Assembly: GCA_002707685.1 (NCBI GenBank)
Contig: PANQ01000002.1
Location: forward strand, 54,145 to 116,786
Origin: Porticoccus sp.
GTDB lineage: Bacteria; Pseudomonadota; Gammaproteobacteria; Pseudomonadales; Porticoccaceae
Length of the DNA: 62,642 bases
Direction: 5' to 3'
Shown: piece after piece, positions 46,959 to 56,323 of the stretch
Position numbering within the stretch: the first letter of the stretch is position 1
How the letters are laid out: every line of letters begins with the position of its first letter
The notes under the pieces: model-generated
Told to the model about the DNA's origin: nothing
The model's input: the letters and a program-made list of their open reading frames with translations, nothing else
Database searches by the model: none
Program-made: the position numbers and the translations under genes

Positions 46959-48029
46959 ATGTGGAAAGTGCTTGGCACTTGGGTCGACCGCTACTTTGGT
47001 GAAGAAGAAGCGGTATTGCTGGCTTTGATGCTGGTGATCGCGTTGATCGTTATGGTCACCTTTGGCCAGATTCTGGCCCCTTTTGTTGCAGCCATTATTT
47101 TTGCTTTCCTGCTCCAGGGTGGTGTCAATCGCCTGGTTAGATGGAGAGTACCCCGTCTGGTTGCGGTGGTGCTGGTATTCCTGTTGTTTGTCGGTGTATT
47201 CCTCACGATTCTTATCGTCGTCCTGCCACTGATCGGACGCCAGGCCGCCAATCTTGCCAGTGAAATTCCGGACATGATACGGCACTGGCAAAGTGTTCTG
47301 CTGTTGCTTCCCGAAGAGTATCCTCACCTCATTTCAGAGTCCCAGCTAAAAGAGTTGCTGGGTCAGGCATCAAAGGAAGTGGCGAGTATGGCAGAGCGGC
47401 TGGTGAGTTTTTCTTTCAGCACCTTTCCCAGCCTGGTCATCATGATGGTCTATCTGGTACTGGTTCCACTGCTGGTATTTTTCATGCTGAAAGACAAAGA
47501 TGAGCTGTTGGACCTGCTCGCCTCTATGCTGCCTCAGGAGCGGCCTGTCATGTGGCGGATCTGGCATGAAATGAACCTGCAAATGGCCAATTATGTGCGC
47601 GGCAAGGCCATTGAAATACTGGTGGTCGGGCTGGTCAGCTACGTCTTTTTTCTTTTCATGGGATTGCAATATGCTGCTCTGCTGGGACTCCTGGTGGGGT
47701 TGTCAGTAGTGATACCCTATATCGGTGCGATGATCGTCACTTTTCCAATCGCCGCCGTGGGTTACTTTCAGTGGGGGTTTGGTTCGGAACTGCTCTGGCT
47801 GATGGTGGGTTACGGGATTATTCAGGCGCTGGATGGTAATGTGTTGGTGCCACTACTGTTTTCGGAAGCCGTTAACCTTCATCCCATTGCGATTATCCTC
47901 GCGGTCCTGGTGTTTGGCGGCCTGTGGGGCTTCTGGGGGGTGTTTTTTGCCATTCCCCTCGCCACGCTGGTCAAGGCACTTTATAACGCCTGGCCGCGAA
48001 CTGATTTGCCGAACCCGTTGTCGGAGTAA
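46959..48029 (+). CDS. AI-2E family transporter (PerM-like permease)
   Basis: A 356-residue membrane protein with about eight helices in the pattern of the AI-2E/PerM family: pairs near residues 15-50 and 65-90, then a soluble stretch, and helices from 150 on including GLQYAALLGLLVGLSVVIPYIGAMIV. Members export various small molecules or ions; the name-giving autoinducer substrate is not general. It stands divergent from the M48 gene. Confidence 0.9.
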   Translation: MWKVLGTWVDRYFGEEEAVLLALMLVIALIVMVTFGQILAPFVAAIIFAFLLQGGVNRLVRWRVPRLVAVVLVFLLFVGVFLTILIVVLPLIGRQAANLASEIPDMIRHWQSVLLLLPEEYPHLISESQLKELLGQASKEVASMAERLVSFSFSTFPSLVIMMVYLVLVPLLVFFMLKDKDELLDLLASMLPQERPVMWRIWHEMNLQMANYVRGKAIEILVVGLVSYVFFLFMGLQYAALLGLLVGLSVVIPYIGAMIVTFPIAAVGYFQWGFGSELLWLMVGYGIIQALDGNVLVPLLFSEAVNLHPIAIILAVLVFGGLWGFWGVFFAIPLATLVKALYNAWPRTDLPNPLSE

Positions 48030-48052
48030 CTTTACCCATAAGATGGAATTCC

Positions 48053-50881
48053 ATGAAAAGACTTGTTGTTGTATTTGTCTGTCTGTTTTGTGTTGCCGGA
48101 GCTTACAGTGAGGCGACCTCTTTTTCGCCTCAGTCCTCCAGTGATAGTGATATTGCCCGCAGTGAAAATGATCAGTCTGTCTATCGCCATCTGACATTGC
48201 CCAATGCGCTTCAGGTCCTGCTTGTCTCTGATCCCGATGCGGACAAGGCTGCAGCGGCACTGGATGTCTTTGTGGGCAGTTCGCATGATCCTGTTCGACG
48301 TCAGGGGCTGGCGCATTTTCTCGAGCATATGCTGTTTCTGGGTACGGATAAATACCCCGAGCCAGACGAGTATCAGGCATTCATCGGCCAGCACGGCGGG
48401 CAGCACAATGCCTATACGTCCTTCGAGCACACCAACTATTTCTTTGATATTGACCCGGCACATTTTGAGCCGGCTCTGGACCGGTTTTCACGTTTTTTTG
48501 TCGCGCCACTGTTTAATGCAGATTATGTAGAGCGTGAAAAGAATGCAGTGCATTCAGAGTACAAGGCCCGCATCAAAGATGATTACCGCCGCCAGATGGA
48601 TGTCTACAGCCAGGTCGTCAATCCGGCACACCCGGCAGCCAAATTCAGCGTCGGTAATCTGGATACGCTGGCGGATGAAAAGGGCCAGCTTCGCGAGGAC
48701 CTGCTCTCTTTTTACGAGGCGCACTATTCAGCCAACCGGATGGCCCTCGTGGTTTTGGCGCCACAGCCTCTGGATCAGCTGGAAGCCATGGTCAGAGACC
48801 GCTTTGTCAATGTGCCCAACCATGCCAGCCAGCAACCAAAGCATGGCAAACCACTGTTGGAACCGGGTGAGCCGCCGAAGCTGGTCTCTGTTCAACCCGT
48901 TCGTGAGATGCGGGAGTTGTCCATCACCTTTCCCCTGCCGGCAGTGGATCAATATCAACGTGAACAACCGCTCGGCTATCTTGGCAATCTGATCGGTCAC
49001 GAGGGTAAGGGCAGTCTGCTTTGGCTGTTGAAAAACAGGGGCTGGGCCGAGAACCTGCGGGCCGGCCAGGGTATTTCCGATACCAGCGGCAGCAGTTTCA
49101 GTGTGACGGTTGGCTTGACACCGGATGGTTACGCAAACTGGCAACAGGTGCTGTCACTGGTATTCCGTCAGATCGATCTGGTTGCTGATGAGGGGATTGC
49201 CCAGTGGCGTTTTGACGAACAGGGCGCGCTGGCAAACATGCAGTTTCGTTACATGGAGCAGGATGACCCGGTGCACAGGGTGAGTCGTCTGGCCAATCGC
49301 CTTCATCAATACCCCTACACTGAAGTGCTCCGTGGGCCCTACCGCATGGATCTTTATGATGCCGGGCTGATCGCCGACATGGCTTCCCGTATGACAGCCG
49401 ATAATGCCATGGTGTTATTGGCTGCACCGGAAGTTGAGACCGATGAAGTGACGGCTCTCTATCAGGTACCCTATAAAGTTGAGCCACTACCGGAAATACA
49501 AACAGTGGCGGCGGCCACTGATCTGGCGTTGCCTGGAAAAAACCCCTTTATTCCCGAGCGTTTTTCTCTGAAACATCCGAACAAGGCCGCTGAACCAGGA
49601 TTGGCTGAGCTGTTGGTCAAGCAGCCCGATTACCGGTTGTGGCACTACGCCGATCATTATTATCGGGTGCCCAAGGCGCAGCTTTATGTGGCAGTCAAGA
49701 CGCCGGCAGTAGAAGGGGTGCGGAATGCGGCAATGATGGATCTGTATTTGCGGGCAGTTGAATATTCATTGAATGAAACCAGCTATGAGGCAGCTCTGGC
49801 TGGTTTGCGCTATGGCATCAATCGCCGTCCAGATGGGTTGGGCTTCATGATCAGTGGTTTTGACGACAAGCTGTCGGTGTTATCAGCTGATGTGGTGGAC
49901 GCGCTGCTATCCACTGAGCTGACGGATGAGAGACTTGAGTTACTGCGTCAGGAACTGATTCGGAAATGGCGCAACAGTACTCAGGATACGCCCTATATTC
50001 AGCTGATGCGCGAAGTCGGGCTGTTGCTCAATACCACTGCATGGCAGCCAGCGCGACTGGCCGATGAATTGGAGAAACTTGATTTCAGCACGTTCAGGCA
50101 GTATGTGAAAACGATTTTTAACGGTGCTTCGCTGGAATTGCTGGCCAGTGGCAACCTGCAGGCAGAAGAGGTAAAAGTGCTGGCGCAGTCACTGTCGGAA
50201 CAGTTGGCATCCAGCAAGCCGGCTGACTGGTTGGCCAGGGGGATTGCCAGGGTGGCGCCTGGGGAAAAAATTAAAGCGCCCATGTCCATTCCGCACAAGG
50301 ATGCGGGGATTCTCCTTTACTATCAGGGTCGCGATGACTCGGTGGCGGAAGCCGCCCGCTTCATGTTTCTGCGGCAGCTGATCAAATCCCCGTTCTTTCA
50401 CGAACTGCGTACCGAGCAGCAGTTGGGTTATGTCGTTGCGGCTGTGGATCAGGGCCTGGATAGGGTGCCGGGGTTTGGGCTGTTGGTACAGTCTCCATCG
50501 GCACCTCTGGCACGGCTTGAGCAGGCTATTGATCAGTTTCTCGATTCATACGCAGAGCAGTTGGCGGTAATGCCGGCTGAGGAATTTGAGCGCCATCGCG
50601 CCTCTATCCTCACAGGTCTGACAGAGAAACCGAAAAGCCTCGCGGAGCAGAGTGGCCGATTCTGGGCTAGCATTGACTTGAGGGATTACCAGTTTGATAT
50701 GCGTCAGCAATTGATTGCAGAAGTCCAGAGTCTGACACAGGCGCAAATGCTGGAGGTCTATAGGGACGTCGTTGTCGCGGCCGGTTTTTCAATGCAGGTT
50801 GATACTTCGGCAGGGGATTTTATGTCGGGGTCTGGGCTGGCTAAAGAGCGGGACGTCTATCGGCTACCCGAAAAAATGTAA
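48053..50881 (+). CDS. M16 family zinc protease, insulinase/pitrilysin-like
   Basis: A 942-residue exported protease. The signal peptide is about residues 1-20. The inverted zinc motif is HFLEH (88-92) with the distal Glu in the following helix (KNAVHSEYKARIKDD). Further M16 domains follow, and the third-domain ELRTEQQLGYVVAA block that closes the chamber is present near residue 785. The size is that of pitrilysin/insulysin single-chain enzymes. It degrades peptides in the periplasm. Confidence 0.93.
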   Translation: MKRLVVVFVCLFCVAGAYSEATSFSPQSSSDSDIARSENDQSVYRHLTLPNALQVLLVSDPDADKAAAALDVFVGSSHDPVRRQGLAHFLEHMLFLGTDKYPEPDEYQAFIGQHGGQHNAYTSFEHTNYFFDIDPAHFEPALDRFSRFFVAPLFNADYVEREKNAVHSEYKARIKDDYRRQMDVYSQVVNPAHPAAKFSVGNLDTLADEKGQLREDLLSFYEAHYSANRMALVVLAPQPLDQLEAMVRDRFVNVPNHASQQPKHGKPLLEPGEPPKLVSVQPVREMRELSITFPLPAVDQYQREQPLGYLGNLIGHEGKGSLLWLLKNRGWAENLRAGQGISDTSGSSFSVTVGLTPDGYANWQQVLSLVFRQIDLVADEGIAQWRFDEQGALANMQFRYMEQDDPVHRVSRLANRLHQYPYTEVLRGPYRMDLYDAGLIADMASRMTADNAMVLLAAPEVETDEVTALYQVPYKVEPLPEIQTVAAATDLALPGKNPFIPERFSLKHPNKAAEPGLAELLVKQPDYRLWHYADHYYRVPKAQLYVAVKTPAVEGVRNAAMMDLYLRAVEYSLNETSYEAALAGLRYGINRRPDGLGFMISGFDDKLSVLSADVVDALLSTELTDERLELLRQELIRKWRNSTQDTPYIQLMREVGLLLNTTAWQPARLADELEKLDFSTFRQYVKTIFNGASLELLASGNLQAEEVKVLAQSLSEQLASSKPADWLARGIARVAPGEKIKAPMSIPHKDAGILLYYQGRDDSVAEAARFMFLRQLIKSPFFHELRTEQQLGYVVAAVDQGLDRVPGFGLLVQSPSAPLARLEQAIDQFLDSYAEQLAVMPAEEFERHRASILTGLTEKPKSLAEQSGRFWASIDLRDYQFDMRQQLIAEVQSLTQAQMLEVYRDVVVAAGFSMQVDTSAGDFMSGSGLAKERDVYRLPEKM

Positions 50882-51109
50882 TAAAACTATTTATTGTTTT
50901 TCGGGAAAACTATTAATAATATTAATATATTTCATGTAGTTATAATATTTTTAGAAAAATATATTTATAAGCACCTTTTGTTTTTGCGGTTGAATAAGTA
51001 TTTTTTGGTAGATAAACTACACAAAATGGCTTGAATCGTCGGGTTAACGGTGTTTTTGGTTACCCGACTGATCAAGTTGCCAGTTACCATAAAAAGAAAG
51101 GTATCAATC
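50882..51109. other. AT-rich intergenic region before aceE
   Basis: 228 bp between the M16 gene and aceE. The first 120 bp are strikingly AT-rich with repeated TATTAATA/ATATTT words, in contrast to the neighbouring genes. It probably contains the aceE promoter and an upstream binding region for regulators; no operator can be named with confidence. Confidence 0.45.
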
Positions 51110-53758
51110 ATGCAAGACGATATGGATCCCGTCGAAACCCGGGAGTGGCTCGAATCGCTGGATTCCGTATTGAAGTTTCAGGGCCCGGAGAGGGCCGCCT
51201 ATCTGCTTCAGAAGCTGCTGGATCGAGCCACTGCCACTGGGGTCGGCATGCCGCCTGCCATTGTTACCCCCTACAGGAATACGATCCCGGTCATTCGTGA
51301 AAAACGCATGCCAGGTGACCTGTTCATGGAGCGCCGGATTCGCTCGATCATCCGCTGGAATGCGCTGGCGATGGTGATGAGGGCCAACAAAAATCCCGAT
51401 GAGGGTATTGGCGGTCATATTGCCTCTTTCGCCTCCTCGGCCACGCTTTACGATATTGGCTTTAATTATTTTTTTCGGGGCAACGAGGGCGAAGAGCAGG
51501 GCGACCTGATCTACTTCCAGGGCCACAGTGCGCCTGGAATTTATGCCCGCTCCTATCTCGAGGGGCGTTTCGATGAAGACATTCTGGATAATTTTCGGCG
51601 GGAAGTGGATGGCAAGGGTCTCTCCTCCTACCCCCACCCCTGGCTGATGCCCGACTATTGGCAATTTCCCACTGTTTCCATGGGACTCGGTCCTCTGCAG
51701 GCGATCTATCAGGCGCATGTGATGCGTTATATGTCGGCGCGTGGCATGTCTCCGCGTGGCGACCGGAAGGTGTGGGCATTCCTCGGTGATGGCGAGTGCG
51801 ATGAACCGGAAACCCTGGGTGCTATTTCCCTAGCCGGCAGAGAGCAGCTGGAAAATCTGATTTTTGTGGTGAACTGTAATTTACAGCGTCTGGATGGGCC
51901 GGTACGCGGTAATGGCAAGATTATTCAGGAGCTCGAAGGTGTCTTCCGCGGAGCGGGCTGGAACGTCATCAAGGTCGTCTGGGGTCGTCTTTGGGATCCA
52001 TTGTTTGAGAAGGATCAAACAGGGCTGTTGCAAAAGCGTATGGATGAAACCTGTGATGGTGATTACCAGAACTACAAGCACAATGGTGGTGCCTATACCC
52101 GGGAACATTTTTTTGGAGCGTATCCGGAGCTGGAGTCATTGGTTGAAGATCTCAGCGACCGGGACATCATGTATCTGAACCGAGGCGGACACGATCCCTA
52201 CAAGGTTTATGCCGCCTATGCTGAGGCGCTGGCCCACAAAGGCCAGCCCACCGTGATTCTGGCAAAAACGGTGAAAGGTTACGGGATGGGCGTGGGTGAA
52301 GCGTCCAATGATACCCACTCCATCAAGAAGCTTGATCTGGAAGGACTTAAACACTTCCGCGATCGTTTCGGAATCCCGATAGGGGATGATGATCTGGAAA
52401 AGGTGCCCTACTACCGGCCACCTGAAGACAGTCCTGAAATGATGTATATGAAGAAGCGGCGCGAGTCGCTGGGGGGGCCGGTTCCCTCGCGGCGGGCAGA
52501 GTTCACATCACTTGAGATACCCGCTCTGGAAGACTTTGACAAGTTGCTTGAGGGCAGCGGGGATCGCAAGGTATCCACCACCATGACCTTTGTGCGACAG
52601 CTTGGGATGTTGGTCAAGGACAAAAAGATTGGCGAGCGGGTGGTACCCATTGTGCCCGATGAGGCGCGAACCTTCGGTATGGAGGGCATGTTCAGGCAAT
52701 TGGGCATTTACTCCTCAGCGGGCCAGAAATATGTGCCTCAGGACCGCGACCAGATCATGTACTACAAGGAGGACAAGCGCGGCCAGATTCTTGAAGAGGG
52801 GATAACCGAAGCCGGTGCATTTTCCGCGTGGATTGCGTTGGCGACGGCCTACAGCAATTACGATTGCCCCATGATTCCTTTCTACGTGTTTTACTCCATG
52901 TTTGGCTTTCAGCGCATCGGCGACTTTGCCTGGGCTGCGGGCGATATACAGGCGCGGGGGTTTCTGATCGGTGCGACCTCGGGGCGAACAACGTTGAATG
53001 GCGAGGGCTTGCAGCATCAGGATGGACACAGCCACCTGCTGGCCAATACCGTGCCGAACTGCCGAACCTATGATCCGGCGTATGGTTACGAGCTGGTGGT
53101 CATTATTCAGGACGGTTTGCGGGCGATGTATCAGGATCGGGAAAACTGCTTCTATTACATCACCACCATGAACGAAAATTATGAGCAGCCCGCTGTACCA
53201 AAGGGGGTTGAAGAGGGTATCGTCAAGGGAATCTACCTGTTGGAAGAGGGAAAGAATACCAAGCTGAAGATTCAACTGATGGGCGCCGGGGCAATCCTGA
53301 ATGAAGTCCGGGCGGCAGCGGAAATTCTCAGGGATAAATTCAAGGTGGCAGCGGATATCTGGAGCCTGACCAGTGTCAATCAGCTGGCGCGCGATGGGCA
53401 GGCGGTTCAACGCTGGAATCGCATGCATCCCGAGAGCGAGCCGAAGATACCTTACCTTACTGCGCAATTGCAGGACAGAAAAGGACCTGTGGTGGTGGCC
53501 ACGGACTATGTCAAAACCTATACCGAACAGCTTCGCGCCTTTATTCCTGCCAATTACCATGTGTTGGGTACAGATGGCTTCGGTCGCAGTGATAGCCGTG
53601 AAAAGCTGCGCCATTTCTTCGAAATTGACCGTTATTTCATTGCGGTGGCGGCGCTGGGTGCGCTGGCCGATGAAGGAAAAATAGAGAAATCCCTGGTTGC
53701 CAAGGCTATTAAAGAGTTCGGCCTTGATCCGGATAAAGCCAATCCACTGTGCTGTTGA
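51110..53758 (+). CDS. aceE: Pyruvate dehydrogenase E1 component, homodimeric type
   Basis: An 882-residue E1 that decarboxylates pyruvate and passes the acetyl group to AceF. The thiamine diphosphate motif is LGDGECDEPETLGAISLAGREQLENLIFVVNCN. The frame is open from 51050, but ATG 51110 (MQDDMDPVETREWLESLDSV) behind AAAGG is the usual start. Length agrees with E. coli AceE (887). aceF follows after 15 bp; lpd is not next to them. Confidence 0.98.
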   Translation: MQDDMDPVETREWLESLDSVLKFQGPERAAYLLQKLLDRATATGVGMPPAIVTPYRNTIPVIREKRMPGDLFMERRIRSIIRWNALAMVMRANKNPDEGIGGHIASFASSATLYDIGFNYFFRGNEGEEQGDLIYFQGHSAPGIYARSYLEGRFDEDILDNFRREVDGKGLSSYPHPWLMPDYWQFPTVSMGLGPLQAIYQAHVMRYMSARGMSPRGDRKVWAFLGDGECDEPETLGAISLAGREQLENLIFVVNCNLQRLDGPVRGNGKIIQELEGVFRGAGWNVIKVVWGRLWDPLFEKDQTGLLQKRMDETCDGDYQNYKHNGGAYTREHFFGAYPELESLVEDLSDRDIMYLNRGGHDPYKVYAAYAEALAHKGQPTVILAKTVKGYGMGVGEASNDTHSIKKLDLEGLKHFRDRFGIPIGDDDLEKVPYYRPPEDSPEMMYMKKRRESLGGPVPSRRAEFTSLEIPALEDFDKLLEGSGDRKVSTTMTFVRQLGMLVKDKKIGERVVPIVPDEARTFGMEGMFRQLGIYSSAGQKYVPQDRDQIMYYKEDKRGQILEEGITEAGAFSAWIALATAYSNYDCPMIPFYVFYSMFGFQRIGDFAWAAGDIQARGFLIGATSGRTTLNGEGLQHQDGHSHLLANTVPNCRTYDPAYGYELVVIIQDGLRAMYQDRENCFYYITTMNENYEQPAVPKGVEEGIVKGIYLLEEGKNTKLKIQLMGAGAILNEVRAAAEILRDKFKVAADIWSLTSVNQLARDGQAVQRWNRMHPESEPKIPYLTAQLQDRKGPVVVATDYVKTYTEQLRAFIPANYHVLGTDGFGRSDSREKLRHFFEIDRYFIAVAALGALADEGKIEKSLVAKAIKEFGLDPDKANPLCC

Positions 53759-53773
53759 AAACGAGAATAAACT

Positions 53774-55558
53774 GTGACTTCTGAAACAATTCTGGTACCT
53801 GATCTCGGTGGCGCTGATACGGTCGACGTCATTGAGCTATGTGTTGCGGTGGGTGATACCGTGGCACTGGAGCAATCCCTCATCGTATTGGAGTCCGATA
53901 AAGCCACCATGGATGTACCGAGCCCTCAAGCGGGCCAGGTCAAAAAGCTGTTGGTGAAGGAGGGAGACAAAGTCAGTGAAGGGTCCCCCATCCTCGAAAT
54001 CGAGAAAACGGCGGATGAAACGGATTCAGCAGAAGAGTCAGCCGCTTCGAGAGAGCGGGACGACGCTCCACAGCCAGAAGATAAGGATGAGACCCCTGAG
54101 AGTGCAGAGGAAGAAGACTCCGAGTCTGAAGCTGCAGAAAAGCCTGACAACCAGGCCGAGCCCTCTGAGGCTAAAAGCCCGGCCGTTGAAGAAGATGTGC
54201 TGGTACCAGATATTGGCGGTACCGATGCGGTTGAAGTCATCGAAGTTATGGCAGACTCAGGAGACCAGCTGGCCGAAGGCGATGGCATCCTGGTGGTGGA
54301 AACGGATAAGGCCAGCATGGAATTGCCGGCACCCTTTGCCGGGGAATTAATCAGTGTAGCGGTCAAAGTGGGTGACAAAATCGCCACTGGAGACAAGATT
54401 GCCCGCATGAAAATAATGCCGGATTCAGATCAACCCGGCACCACCGATAAGACAGCAGAGCCTGATAAAAAGACAGGCGCGGACAGCGCGTCCAGTCCTT
54501 CAGAAAAAAAGGTCGGTTCCGAATCTGACTCCTCTGAAACCGATATTTCTTCTTCCGGTAAAAAACCGGACGTGGCAGAAGCGCCTGTGGCCAGTGAGGA
54601 ACCCTCCAAACCGGATGCAGCATCGACAATAGAGGATGTCGCAGCAGCCGAGGTTTATGCTGGCCCCGCCTCGCGGGCACTGGCCCGAGAGCTGGGTGTT
54701 GATTTGCGTAAGGTTTCCGGTTCTGGACCGCGCAATCGTATTCTCAAGGAAGATCTGCACGAATATGTCAAAAATGCGGTGGCAAAGTCAGAAAATGCTG
54801 CTGTCTCCGGTGCAACAGGCGCGGGAATTCCTCCCATACCCACGGTGGATTTCGCCAGATTTGGTGAAATTGAGATGGTGCCGTTGCAGAAAATTCACAA
54901 GCTGACGGCTGCAAACATGCAGCGCAGTTGGCTCAACGTACCCCACGTTACGCAATTTGATGAGGCCGATATTACGGAGCTTGAAGCCTTTCGCCATGCA
55001 CTCAAGGCTGAGGCCGAGAAAAGGAATTCCCGGCTTACCCTGCTGCCATTTCTGCTCAAGGCCTGTGGCCATGCCCTGGCGGTCAATACCTCGTTCAATC
55101 GCTCTCTCGCCAGTGATGGCGAACATTTTGTCGAGAAAAAATATATTCATATCGGTGTGGCGGTTGATACCCCCCGGGGGCTGGTCGTGCCGGTGATTCG
55201 CGACGTGGATCGCAAGGGACTCTGGGAGCTGACCGATGAAGTCAATGAAATGGCAGTCAAAGCCCGCGAAGGCAAACTGTCAGCCGCTGAGATGCAGGGC
55301 GGCTGTTTCACGATCTCCAGTTTGGGTGCCATCGGTGGCAATGGTTTTACACCGATTGTGAATGCACCCGAGGCGGCCATCCTCGGTGTTTCGAAATCCC
55401 AGATCAAACCGGTCTGGGATGGAGCAGAGTTTCAGCCGAAGCTGATGTTGCCGCTGAGTGTTTCCTATGACCACCGTATTGTGAATGGTGCCGATTGTGG
55501 CCGTTTCTTTACCTGCCTCGTTGACGTGATCGCCGATATACGCCGGTTGTTGCTGTAG
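53774..55558 (+). CDS. aceF: Pyruvate dehydrogenase E2 component (dihydrolipoamide acetyltransferase)
   Basis: A 594-residue E2 with two lipoyl domains, modified at the lysines of ESDKATMDVPSP (about residue 41) and ETDKASMELPAP (about 180). Acidic, Ser/Glu-rich linkers follow each. The peripheral-subunit binding domain (ASRALARELGVDLRKVSGSGPRNRI) is near 300. The catalytic domain ends with YDHRIVNGADCGRF, where the second active-site position is Asn rather than the Asp of E. coli; Asn there is known in pseudomonad-type E2. Start GTG 53774. Confidence 0.97.
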   Translation: MTSETILVPDLGGADTVDVIELCVAVGDTVALEQSLIVLESDKATMDVPSPQAGQVKKLLVKEGDKVSEGSPILEIEKTADETDSAEESAASRERDDAPQPEDKDETPESAEEEDSESEAAEKPDNQAEPSEAKSPAVEEDVLVPDIGGTDAVEVIEVMADSGDQLAEGDGILVVETDKASMELPAPFAGELISVAVKVGDKIATGDKIARMKIMPDSDQPGTTDKTAEPDKKTGADSASSPSEKKVGSESDSSETDISSSGKKPDVAEAPVASEEPSKPDAASTIEDVAAAEVYAGPASRALARELGVDLRKVSGSGPRNRILKEDLHEYVKNAVAKSENAAVSGATGAGIPPIPTVDFARFGEIEMVPLQKIHKLTAANMQRSWLNVPHVTQFDEADITELEAFRHALKAEAEKRNSRLTLLPFLLKACGHALAVNTSFNRSLASDGEHFVEKKYIHIGVAVDTPRGLVVPVIRDVDRKGLWELTDEVNEMAVKAREGKLSAAEMQGGCFTISSLGAIGGNGFTPIVNAPEAAILGVSKSQIKPVWDGAEFQPKLMLPLSVSYDHRIVNGADCGRFFTCLVDVIADIRRLLL

Positions 55559-55575
55559 GCCCGTCCAGGACTCGA

Positions 55576-55620
55576 CAAAACGTTGTCTTCCCCATCCAGG
55601 TTGAGGAAGACAACGTTTTG
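55576..55620 (+). terminator. Large perfect inverted repeat after aceF
   Basis: CAAAACGTTGTCTTCC (55576-55591) and GGAAGACAACGTTTTG (55605-55620) are perfect 16-bp arms around 13 nt. No T-run follows, so it may be a factor-assisted terminator or an RNA-stabilising hairpin. Confidence 0.55.
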
Positions 55621-55713
55621 GAACTGATTGCCCATCCCGGGTTCTAACCTCTGAGTTATGTGCCAATAACGGCGTACCGTATTTGGCCTGTTCAAGCGAC
55701 CAGAGAAACCGCT

Positions 55714-56172
55714 ATGGCAATTCAACGTTTCCACCTGATTTTCTGCAGTTCTGTCATCATTGCTATCTTTATGGCTCTGTTCCTCTCCCCTGCTGTCGCG
55801 GCCAAGGAAAACCTGTTGAGCGAGTCCGATCAGCAGGCAGTGCAACAGGTGATTGATGGTCAGATCTCGGCTTTCAAAACCGATGATTACAATACTGCCT
55901 ACTCTTTTGCTGCGCCGAATGTCAGGCATGCATTCCCGTCGGTCCAGATGTTTATCGAGATGGTCCGCAGTCAGTATATGCCGCTCTACCGGCCTGCAGC
56001 CTATCTGTTTGGCAGGAATACCCTCTCGGAGGGCCGTGTTTACCAGGAGTTGATTGTCACTGACCCCAACCGCCAGCTATGGCAGATTATTTATACCCTT
56101 CGTCAGCAGGACGATAAGAGCTGGAAAGTGACAAATGTTGTGATGTACCCCTATGACGGCGTTTCCGCCTAG
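55714..56172 (+). CDS. DUF4864 family exported protein
   Basis: A 152-residue exported protein. The signal segment is residues 9-28 (ending SPAVAAKE). The mature domain (QQVIDGQISAFKTDDYNTAYSFAAPNVRHAFPS, then VYQELIVTDPNRQLWQIIYTLRQQDDKSWKVTNVVMYP) matches DUF4864, a NTF2-like fold of unknown function. Start ATG 55714 was chosen over the open frame from 55660 because it begins the signal peptide. Confidence 0.82.
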   Translation: MAIQRFHLIFCSSVIIAIFMALFLSPAVAAKENLLSESDQQAVQQVIDGQISAFKTDDYNTAYSFAAPNVRHAFPSVQMFIEMVRSQYMPLYRPAAYLFGRNTLSEGRVYQELIVTDPNRQLWQIIYTLRQQDDKSWKVTNVVMYPYDGVSA

Positions 56173-56270
56173 GTCGGCATTGCATATTGTCTCGCGACGT
56201 ATTGCCGTCGTGAAATCGACGTTGTTGGTTGACTGATCCCGGTGTATAAATCGGGAAACATTTCCAGCAC

Positions 56271-56301
56271 AAAAAACCGGGCTTTCCAGCCCGGTTTTTT
56301 T
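56271..56301. terminator. Bidirectional terminator
   Basis: AAAAAACCGGGCT-TTCC-AGCCCGGTTTTTT, a 13-bp perfect stem between the DUF4864 gene (plus) and the DEAD-box gene (minus), with A- and T-runs that serve both strands. Confidence 0.9.
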
Positions 56302-56323
56302 AGCCCGATTGTCCTCTAAAAAA

